Shown here piece after piece: positions 1-5,345 of a stretch of DNA of 5,345 nucleotides. The stretch is taken from positions 1-5,345 of the forward strand of contig JAQGLP010000542.1 of the NCBI GenBank assembly GCA_028292835.1. The letters run 5' to 3'. A model generated the notes under the pieces. It was not told where the DNA came from. It searched no databases and saw only the letters and a list, made by a program, of their open reading frames with translations. Within the stretch, counting starts at the first letter, position 1. Every line of letters begins with the position of its first letter. The stretch comes from Variovorax sp. GTDB lineage: Bacteria > Pseudomonadota > Gammaproteobacteria > Burkholderiales > Burkholderiaceae_C. A program made the translations under genes and the position numbers.

Positions 1-1784
1 AGTTCTTCGACCATCTCGAAATACGCATCGCTCAGGGATTCGTCAATCAGGAACCCGTCATAGTTGGCAACCAGCGCGACTTTCCGGCCAGCTTTCTGAC
101 ACAGCGCGGCCAACACCCGGCGCACGCTGTCGACACCGTCCCTGTCATGAATCGAGTAACCCTGGAAGTTGACGAAGAGGATGTTCCGCTCGCCGTCGTA
201 GCTAAGGCGCTCGGTCAACTGGAGGTCGAGCAGCGCCGTCGACAACCCCATCGGGCCGGCTCGGTACAAGCGCGCATCCATGCATTTGACGTGCTCGATC
301 AACGGCCGGAAATCCATGTGCGCCAGGATGTCCCGGTCGATGTCGATGCCTGGCGCCACCTCGGTTAATTGCAGTCCGCCCGGCTGCAGCCTGAATACGC
401 AGCGTTCGGTCACGTAGTGCACCGACTGCCCTTTAAGCACCGCTTGAGGACCGCTGAACGTGATCTGCTCGACCGCTGCGACGAACTTCGGAGCCTGGCC
501 TTCGGTAACGATGCGCAGCATTCCGTCTTCGATGAGAACTTCGAGGCCACCCGCCGTAAAGGTGCCGGCGAACACCACGCGGCGCGCGTTCTGGCTGATG
601 TTGATGAAGCCACCGGCGCCCGCCAGCCGCGCCCCGAAGCGGCTGACATTGACATTGCCGGCGCGATCGATCTGTGCCATGCCGAGGCACGCCAGGTCAA
701 GGCCGCCACCATCGTAGAAGTCGAACTGCTGGTTCTGGTGCAGCAAGGCCTGGGTGTTGATTGCGGCGCCGAAGTCCAGCCCGCCCTTGGGCATGCCGCC
801 GATGACGCCAGGCTCCGCGGTCAGCGTCAAGTGGTCGAGCACGCGCTCCTCGGCGGCTACGGCGCCAAGAACCTCCGGCACGCCGATGCCCAGGTTGATG
901 ACGCCCCCCAGCGGCAGTTCGAAAGCACAACGGCGTGCGATGAGCTTGCGTTCGTCCAGTGCCGCAATGGCGATCCTGTTGGCCGGCACACGCATCTCGC
1001 CGGAGAAGGCAGCGTTGTAGGAAGTGCCGTAGGTCTGTTGATGCAGCTCTGGCGATGCCACCACCACGCAGTCAACCAGCACACCCGGAACCACCACGCT
1101 GCGTGGGTCGAGCGTTCCTGCGGCAGCGATGCGCTCGACCTGCGCGATGACCATCCCGTTGGCATTGCGCGCCGCCATGGCGGCTGCCTGGGCATCGAGC
1201 AACAGTGCTTCGTGCTCCATCGTGATGTTGCCGATCGGGTCGGCGGTGGTGCCGCGGATCAGCGCCACGTTCATCGGAAAGACCTTGTAGAAAAGCCATT
1301 CCTCGCCGTCGATCTCCATGACTCGCACCAGCTCTTCCTGTGTGCGCTGGTTGATGCGCCCGCCGCTCTGCCGCGGATCCACGAAGGTGCCGAGGCCCAC
1401 CTTGCTCAAGGTGCCGGCGCGGTGCGCGGCGGCGTCGCGGTACAGGTGCGAAATAGTGCCCAGCGGCAGGTTGTAGGCCTCGATCAGGTTGTCGGTCGCC
1501 AGTTTGGCCAGTTGCGGCACCAGCGCCCAATGGCCGCCAATAGCGCGTTTGATGAGCCCCTCGTAGGCCAGCCGGTTGACGCCGCGCACCTTGCCATCTC
1601 CGGGTGCGGCCGCAAAGACCAACGTCAGGTCGCGCGGGCTCTGCGTCGTCACGAAGCGCCTCTCCAATGCGACGATCAGCTCCTCCGGAGTTCCGATGCC
1701 AACGAAGCCCGAGCAGCTCACACTATCGCCATCGCGGATGAGCGCGATGGCCTCGTCGGCGGTAACGACTTTGTTCCGGTTCAC
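1..1784 (-). CDS. Acyl-CoA:acetate/3-ketoacid CoA-transferase (Pct/YdiF-like), C-terminus outside the window
   Basis: This is a class I CoA-transferase of the propionate CoA-transferase/YdiF type, which moves CoA between short-chain acyl-CoA and free acids through a glutamyl-CoA thioester. The minus frame is open from a GTG at 1784 to the window edge (594 codons plus two bases) without a stop. The N-terminus (VVTADEAIALIRDGDSV, then SGFVGIGTPEELI at about residues 24-36) is typical of the family. GIGVP at residues 299-303 matches the GxGxP oxyanion motif, and Glu324 in AEPGVIGG matches the catalytic glutamate. The usual core ends near residue 514 (MDARLYRAGPMGL). At least 80 further residues follow, including LFVNFQGY and VALVANYDGF, a C-terminal extension found in longer members. 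GTG is the only sensible start; a weak purine run (GAAAGA) precedes it. The gene lies 13 bases after the dehydrogenase, so it is co-transcribed. The physiological acid is unknown. Confidence 0.94.
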   Translation of the reverse strand, partial: MNRNKVVTADEAIALIRDGDSVSCSGFVGIGTPEELIVALERRFVTTQSPRDLTLVFAAAPGDGKVRGVNRLAYEGLIKRAIGGHWALVPQLAKLATDNLIEAYNLPLGTISHLYRDAAAHRAGTLSKVGLGTFVDPRQSGGRINQRTQEELVRVMEIDGEEWLFYKVFPMNVALIRGTTADPIGNITMEHEALLLDAQAAAMAARNANGMVIAQVERIAAAGTLDPRSVVVPGVLVDCVVVASPELHQQTYGTSYNAAFSGEMRVPANRIAIAALDERKLIARRCAFELPLGGVINLGIGVPEVLGAVAAEERVLDHLTLTAEPGVIGGMPKGGLDFGAAINTQALLHQNQQFDFYDGGGLDLACLGMAQIDRAGNVNVSRFGARLAGAGGFINISQNARRVVFAGTFTAGGLEVLIEDGMLRIVTEGQAPKFVAAVEQITFSGPQAVLKGQSVHYVTERCVFRLQPGGLQLTEVAPGIDIDRDILAHMDFRPLIEHVKCMDARLYRAGPMGLSTALLDLQLTERLSYDGERNILFVNFQGYSIHDRDGVDSVRRVLAALCQKAGRKVALVANYDGFLIDESLSDAYFEMVEE

Positions 1785-1797
1785 AACACCACGTCTT

Positions 1798-2925
1798 TCA
1801 GTCGAAGACGACGACCTGCCGTATGGCCTTTCCTTCGCGCAGAAGGTCGAAGCCATGGTTGATGTCTTCGAGCGCGACGCGGCCGGTGAGGAGCTTGTCG
1901 ACCGGCAGGCGCCCCTGCTGGTACAGCGCGATGTAGCGAGGAACGTCACGCGAAGGAACGCAGGTTCCGATATAGCTCCCCTTGAGGGTGCGCTCTTCCG
2001 CCACGAGATTGACAGCAGCCAATGGCAAGGCCGCAGTCGATGATGGCAGGCCAGCGGTGACGGTGGTGCCGCCGCGACGCGTGATCCGGTAAGCCAGATC
2101 GAGTGCCGGGATCGACCCGGCGAATTCGAAGGCGTTCGCGACGCCGCCCGCGCTGAGCTCTCGAATCCGCTCGAGTGCGTCGGGCTGGCCGGCATTCACC
2201 GTGTGCGTGGCGCCCAGTCCGCGTGCCTGCACCAGCTTGTCGTCCGACAGGTCGATGGCGATGATCTGCCGCGCGCCAGCGGCGTGCGCACCGATCAACG
2301 CGGCGAGGCCGACGCCACCCAGGCCGACCACCGCGACCGAGGCGCCCAATTGCACTTTCGCCGTGTTGACGACTGCGCCGACACCCGTCAGAACGGCGCA
2401 GCCGAACAGCGCGGCCTCGTCCAAGGGAACCGCGCTGTCGATCTTCACGAGCGAATGCCGGGAGACGGTGGCGTATTCGGCAAACACGGAGCAGCCGAGA
2501 TGGTGATGGATGGTCTGTCCGACCTGCGAGATGCGCCGTGCGCCGGAAAGCAGCGTGCCCGCGCCATTGGCAGCGGCACCGGGCTCGCACAAGGCCGGCC
2601 GGCCTTCGGCGCAGGGCGCGCAATGGCCGCAACTGGGCACGAACACCACGACGACGTGGTCGCCTGCTTTCAGATCGGTGACGCCGTCGCCCAGTTCTTC
2701 GACGACGCCGGCGGCTTCGTGGCCCAGCGCCATCGGCATCGGCCGCGGGCGATCGCCATTGATGACCGAGAGGTCCGAATGGCACAGGCCTGCGGCGCTC
2801 ACCTTGATCAGTACCTCACCCGGCCCGGGGGGCGCCAGATCGACCGTCTCGATCGAGAGCGGCCTGGACGATGCATAGGGTGGCGCGACGCCAATCTGGC
2901 GAAGTACGGCGGCCTTGATCTTCAT
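1798..2925 (-). CDS. Zinc-dependent medium-chain alcohol dehydrogenase
   Basis: This 375-residue protein is a full-length zinc-binding medium-chain dehydrogenase, close in pattern to class III-type alcohol dehydrogenases. It should interconvert an alcohol and an aldehyde or ketone with NAD(H) in the cytoplasm. The catalytic zinc ligands are visible as Cys48 (GLCHSD), His69 with Glu70 (GHEAAG) and Cys176 (FGCAVLTG). The structural zinc site has its four cysteines at 99, 102, 105 and 113 (CGHCAPCAEGRPALC). The Rossmann motif GLGGVG is at 201-206, and Asp225 at the end of the second strand (IIAIDLS) favours NAD over NADP. The ATG overlaps the stop of the upstream ThDP gene (ATGA), with GGAG seven bases before it, which predicts translational coupling. 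All key residues are present and it looks functional. The substrate is not predictable; glutathione-dependent formaldehyde oxidation is possible in this superfamily but nothing here demands it. Confidence 0.95.
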   Translation of the reverse strand: MKIKAAVLRQIGVAPPYASSRPLSIETVDLAPPGPGEVLIKVSAAGLCHSDLSVINGDRPRPMPMALGHEAAGVVEELGDGVTDLKAGDHVVVVFVPSCGHCAPCAEGRPALCEPGAAANGAGTLLSGARRISQVGQTIHHHLGCSVFAEYATVSRHSLVKIDSAVPLDEAALFGCAVLTGVGAVVNTAKVQLGASVAVVGLGGVGLAALIGAHAAGARQIIAIDLSDDKLVQARGLGATHTVNAGQPDALERIRELSAGGVANAFEFAGSIPALDLAYRITRRGGTTVTAGLPSSTAALPLAAVNLVAEERTLKGSYIGTCVPSRDVPRYIALYQQGRLPVDKLLTGRVALEDINHGFDLLREGKAIRQVVVFD

Positions 2926-4607
2926 GAGAATGCTCCGGGATGAGCGGCTGTTGCCGCGACACGATTGCGCAATTCGTCGACCAGCACACGGGTATTTTCC
3001 GAATAGTCGATCGGCACCGCAATGACCTGCACGCCGCCTTCGGCGAAGGCCGCTTCGATCGCGGGTGCCAGTCCTTCGGCGGATTCGACGCGGCGCCCCT
3101 TGGCACCGTACGCGTCGGCGTATTTCACGAAATCGGGGTTCCCGAAGGTCATGCCCCAGTCGGTGAACTGGTCGACCGACTGCTTCCAGCGGATCATCCC
3201 ATAAGCCTTGTCCTCAATGATCAACACCACGAGATTGAGCTTGAGCCGCATGGCAGTCTCGAGCTCTTGCGAATTCATCATGAAGCCGCCATCGCCGCAC
3301 ACTGCCAATACCCGGCGCTGTGGATACAGCAGCGCGGCCATCATGGCCGATGGCAGGCCGGCACCCATCGTCGCCAGCGCGTTGTCGAGCAGCAGTGCGT
3401 TGGCTGTCCGCGTGGGATAGCAGCGTGCGAACCAGATCTTGTACATGCCGTTGTCGAGCGCCACGATGCCGTCGTCGGGCATGACCTGGCGCACGTCGTG
3501 GACGATGCGCTGCGGCGTCAACGGAAAACGCGATTCGGTGCACCGGCTCATGGTGCGCGCCAGGATGCCCTCTCGCTGCGGCAGCAGGGCCCCGGCGTGC
3601 GGCAGGCGGCCTGCGACGAGGTCGGCCAACAGTGTCAGGCTGGGGCCCACGTCGCCTATCACCTCCGCATGCGGAAAGTACACCTGCTCGACAGTGGCCG
3701 GCATGTAGCCGACATGGATCACCAGAGGGCCGTCCGGACCCATGATGAACGGCGGCTTTTCGATGGTGTCGTGGCCGATGGCGAGAATAACGTCGGCCCT
3801 GTCGATCGCTTCGTGCACGTAGTCGCGCTCTGTGAGCGCAGCGGTGCCCATCCACAACCCGGTTGTGCCTTCGGCGATGCCGCCGCCGGCTACCGTTCCC
3901 TTGCCCATCTGCGTGTTGAAGAAAGGAATACCGACGCGGCGCACGAAATCGGCCAGCTGGCCTTGCAGCCGCGGGCGATTGCTCGCGGCACCGAACATGA
4001 CGAGCGGTCGCTCCGCCCGCATCAGTATCGCAGCAGCCCTCGCAATGGCCGCCTCATGCGCCACCGGCAGATCGATCGGGTGAACGGGAATGACGTCCAC
4101 CTCGTCGGCCACCTGTTCGGCAGCCACGTCTTCCGGCAATTCGAGATGCACCGGCCCGGGCCGCTCTTCGGCGGCGACCCTGAACGCGTCGCGAACCACG
4201 GTGGGGATGCTTGCCGCACTGACGATCTGCCGTGAGGCCTTCGTCAGCGGCTTCATCGTCGCGACGATATCGACGATCTGGAAGCGCGCCTGCCGCGCCG
4301 TCATGATGGCCTTCTGACCGGTGATCAACACCATCGGCATGGCGCCCAGATGCGCATAGGCCGCGCCTGTGACCAAGTTGAGCGCACCCGGCCCGAGTGT
4401 GGCCATGCACACGCCAGGCTGTCCGGTCAGGCGGCCATGGGTCGCCGCCATGAAGGCGGCAGATTGCTCGTGCCGCGTGAGCACAAGTTCGATGGTGGAT
4501 CGGCGCAAGGACTCGACGACGTCGAGGTTTTCTTCGCCAGGCACAGCAAAGATACGCTGGACGCCTTCGTTCTCCAGGGCCTTAACGAAAAGGTCGGATG
4601 CTTTCAT
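2922..4607 (-). CDS. Acetolactate synthase-like thiamin-diphosphate enzyme (AlsS/IlvB family)
   Basis: This 561-residue protein has the full three-domain layout of the acetolactate synthase family: N-terminal pyrimidine-binding domain (about 1-170), central domain (about 190-330) and C-terminal pyrophosphate-binding domain (about 360-545). Glu47 in RHEQSAAFMA is the cofactor-activating glutamate. LGPGALNLVTG (71-81) follows, and GDGGF at 438-442 opens the Mg/ThDP motif, which closes at EDKAYGMIRWKQ with Asp466 as likely metal ligand. The C-terminus VPIDYSEN (531-538) resembles catabolic AlsS/BudB enzymes, and no regulatory small-subunit gene is next to it, so a catabolic, probably FAD-independent role is more likely than valine/isoleucine synthesis. 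The expected reaction is condensation of two pyruvates to acetolactate, but related carboligases and lyases share this fold. The N-terminus MKASDLFVKALENEGV fixes the start, although no good Shine-Dalgarno sequence precedes it. It is the first intact gene of the operon. Confidence 0.93.
   Translation of the reverse strand: MKASDLFVKALENEGVQRIFAVPGEENLDVVESLRRSTIELVLTRHEQSAAFMAATHGRLTGQPGVCMATLGPGALNLVTGAAYAHLGAMPMVLITGQKAIMTARQARFQIVDIVATMKPLTKASRQIVSAASIPTVVRDAFRVAAEERPGPVHLELPEDVAAEQVADEVDVIPVHPIDLPVAHEAAIARAAAILMRAERPLVMFGAASNRPRLQGQLADFVRRVGIPFFNTQMGKGTVAGGGIAEGTTGLWMGTAALTERDYVHEAIDRADVILAIGHDTIEKPPFIMGPDGPLVIHVGYMPATVEQVYFPHAEVIGDVGPSLTLLADLVAGRLPHAGALLPQREGILARTMSRCTESRFPLTPQRIVHDVRQVMPDDGIVALDNGMYKIWFARCYPTRTANALLLDNALATMGAGLPSAMMAALLYPQRRVLAVCGDGGFMMNSQELETAMRLKLNLVVLIIEDKAYGMIRWKQSVDQFTDWGMTFGNPDFVKYADAYGAKGRRVESAEGLAPAIEAAFAEGGVQVIAVPIDYSENTRVLVDELRNRVAATAAHPGAFS
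2933..2936 (-). promoter_or_regulatory. Ribosome binding site of the alcohol dehydrogenase
   Basis: GGAG on the minus strand lies seven bases before the ATG at 2925, inside the last codons of the ThDP gene. Together with the ATGA stop/start overlap it supports coupled translation of the two enzymes. Confidence 0.6.
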
Positions 4608-4853
4608 GCCGGCGATACGCGAATGCCTTCTGCGACGCGGCTCTCAGGGAGGTGGCCTGAAGTTTCATCAGTGCTGCCAGCGTCCTGTGGAAACGGCGAT
4701 CCAGCTATTTTCTTGGCTTTCGGCCAGCAAAATCTTGAGCGTCTGCAGGTTGAGCGCAGTGAGCCGTTGCGCTCCTTCGAAAGCTTGGCCGGTCAGGCCA
4801 AAGATCGTATCAACGGCGGCTTTGATGCCGGCGGCGTGTTGCCTGGAGGTCAT
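4582..4853 (-). pseudogene. Phasin-family gene remnant, frameshifted and cut short
   Basis: The frame from ATG 4853 encodes 61 residues (stop at 4668-4670) whose middle, DTIFGLTGQAFEGAQRL followed by LTALNLQTLKILLAES, matches the N-terminal pattern of phasins, the small helical proteins that coat polyhydroxyalkanoate granules. After AES the reading frame becomes unphasin-like (SWIAVSTGRWQH, then a double TGA). In another frame, from 4680 onward, AALMKLQATSLRAASQKAF and AYRRH resume the expected continuation (compare the family's LQ...EKA.AY.RH). This is best explained by a frameshift between about 4711 and 4680. The second frame runs into the ThDP gene and stops at 4582-4584, so the last third of a usual phasin (about 180 residues in all) is missing. 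The start is well supported: AGGAAG lies five bases before ATG. An ATG at 4979 in the same frame would add 42 unphasin-like residues and is disfavoured. A sequencing error could explain the shift but not the missing C-terminus. The short product might still be made. Confidence 0.68.
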
Positions 4854-4858
4854 GATGG

Positions 4859-4864
4859 CTTCCT
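4859..4864 (-). promoter_or_regulatory. Ribosome binding site of the phasin remnant
   Basis: AGGAAG (in CACAGGAAG) reads on the minus strand and is separated by five bases from the ATG at 4853. It is a strong site and decides the start of the phasin-like frame at 4853 rather than the far upstream ATG at 4979. Confidence 0.65.
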
Positions 4865-4890
4865 GTGAGGTTGGGGCGAAGCGGCTATAT

Positions 4891-4904
4891 TTGCTGCACT
4901 GCAA
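4891..4904. promoter_or_regulatory. TGCA-rich inverted repeat, possible PhaR-type operator
   Basis: TTGCTGCACTGCAA has matching outer arms TTGC/GCAA and two TGCA cores five bases apart. It lies at the start of the leader or between the -35 and -10 elements, depending on which promoter is used, so a bound protein would block transcription. PhaR-type repressors of phasin genes are known to bind TGCA-rich sequences of this kind near phaP promoters. Assignment to PhaR is inference from the adjacent phasin remnant; no phaR gene is in the window. Confidence 0.4.
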
Positions 4905-4912
4905 CATGAGCA

Positions 4913-4940
4913 AGTATAGGGCGACGGGTTGATGACACAA
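4913..4940 (-). promoter_or_regulatory. Candidate sigma-70-type promoter for the operon
   Basis: On the minus strand, TATACT (4918-4913) is a good -10 element with TTGTGT (4940-4935) sixteen bases upstream as a weak -35. Transcription would begin near 4907, about 55 bases before the phasin-like ATG. A competing reading uses TTGCTC (4913-4908) and TATAGC (4889-4884) with an 18-base spacer, which would put the nearby TGCA repeat inside the promoter spacer. Both readings drive the phasin remnant and the three enzyme genes. Found by eye only. Confidence 0.4.
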
Positions 4941-5078
4941 GCGCAAAATGCCAAGGCGCAGCGTATTAGAGAGACACACTTAAAAAAGACATCGCCTAAA
5001 CGAGTTGCCTTAGCCTGGAAAGAGCTTGTTGCGAATCGCTGTACGCTTGATCGCATGTCGAAGCGCTGAATTCCTGTC

Positions 5079-5115
5079 TGTTCGATATCCATCATCGAAC
5101 AATTGGACTCAATTG
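5079..5115. repeat. Two adjoining inverted repeats
   Basis: The first has perfect 8-base arms (TGTTCGAT at 5079-5086, ATCGAACA at 5094-5101) around a 7-base loop. The second follows at once, CAATTG twice (5100-5105 and 5110-5115) around GACT. Neither is followed by a T-run on either strand, so they are not classic intrinsic terminators. They lie about 140 bases upstream of the candidate promoter and could be regulator binding sites, or chance in this AT-richer stretch. Confidence 0.4.
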
Positions 5116-5345
5116 ACGGCCTCTTCTTATCCGGTCCATTTTTACCTTGAGTGGGCGGCCCAGCGTCGCTCGGTAGCTTTCAAAGCTTTTCTCAGACGAC
5201 CTCGCACAGGATTTGTTTGCCCAGCGCAATTGGCCACAATGCGCTTCAAGCGTCTATTACGCCTCGGTGGCCAGAACGATCGAAGACAGGTTCGTATCCT
5301 GTAAACCCGACAGCGCCAGTGGTGCGCTGAGTTTCAAGGCAGAGC

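Larger units (their letters stand above)
4854..5345. other. Lower-GC region upstream of the operon, no convincing gene
   Basis: Hand counting gives 151 G+C in 300 bases over 4981-5280, against about 68 % in a sampled line of the dehydrogenase gene. The region holds the candidate promoter, the TGCA-rich repeat and the twin inverted repeats. I see no convincing gene. Three weak reading frames were considered: a plus-strand 45-codon ATG frame at 4932-5069 without a good ribosome site; a plus-strand 92-codon TTG frame at 5026-5304 with no recognisable motif; and an open minus-strand tail at 5257-5343 ending in TAATAG (28 codons, ending SIVLATEA) that could be the end of an upstream co-directional gene cut by the window. 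No tRNA or other RNA gene was recognised. Confidence 0.6.

Noticed and set aside
369..1862. Long plus-strand reading frame (497 codons)
   Set aside because: It is antisense to the CoA-transferase, whose minus frame carries GIGVP and the catalytic Glu motif. The plus product has no recognisable motif and is rich in His, Arg and Gln, as expected of a high-GC shadow frame.
2203..2943. Plus-strand reading frame (246 codons)
   Set aside because: Antisense to the zinc dehydrogenase, where all zinc ligands are on the minus strand.
2940..4235. Long plus-strand reading frame (431 codons)
   Set aside because: Antisense to the ThDP enzyme gene, which has complete family motifs; the composition is typical of a shadow frame.
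4932..5069. Small plus-strand frame of 45 codons starting MTQAQNAKAQRIRETHLKK, divergent from the operon
   Set aside because: It is basic and protein-like but lacks a clear ribosome binding site, overlaps the candidate promoter and matches no family I know. Conservation with synonymous substitutions would revive it.
5026..5304. Plus-strand frame of 92 codons; its middle (YPVHFYLEW...FKAFL) faintly recalls the C-terminus of LysR-type regulators
   Set aside because: It starts with TTG without a ribosome site, carries no helix-turn-helix, and the resemblance is too short and vague to support a LysR remnant.
5286..5304. T-arm-like hairpin ACAGG-TTCGTAT-CCTGT
   Set aside because: The loop lacks the invariant A58-type base, and no matching acceptor, D or anticodon arms are found upstream, so it is not a tRNA.

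Overview
The window looks like part of a high-GC betaproteobacterial chromosome, probably Burkholderiales (Variovorax, Achromobacter or Bordetella type). This is inferred from coding DNA that is about two thirds G+C in a hand-counted sample, the style of the protein sequences, and a phasin-like gene. No taxon-specific marker is present, so the assignment is an inference.

Almost everything recognisable lies on the minus strand and is read from right to left. From the right: about 490 bases of lower-GC DNA (4854-5345; 50 % G+C by hand count over 4981-5280) with no convincing gene but a plausible minus-strand promoter and a TGCA-rich inverted repeat next to it; a broken, shortened phasin-like gene (4582-4853); an intact AlsS/IlvB-type thiamin-diphosphate enzyme (2922-4607); an intact zinc-dependent alcohol dehydrogenase (1798-2925) whose ATG overlaps the previous stop as ATGA; and, 13 bases further on, a class I (Pct/YdiF-like) acyl-CoA:acetate/3-ketoacid CoA-transferase (1784 to beyond position 1) that leaves the window still open. 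The spacing says that at least the last three genes are one operon.

The three enzymes fit a small catabolic module on short-chain acids, keto acids and alcohols or aldehydes: the ThDP enzyme makes or breaks C-C bonds next to a 2-keto group, the dehydrogenase interconverts alcohol and carbonyl, and the CoA-transferase activates a short-chain acid. The true substrates cannot be read from the sequence. The phasin remnant suggests that the operon now sits behind the promoter and start region of a former polyhydroxyalkanoate-granule gene, so it may have inherited PHA-linked control. That is the most interesting idea here, but it is an inference. Nothing in the window requires a wholly new system.
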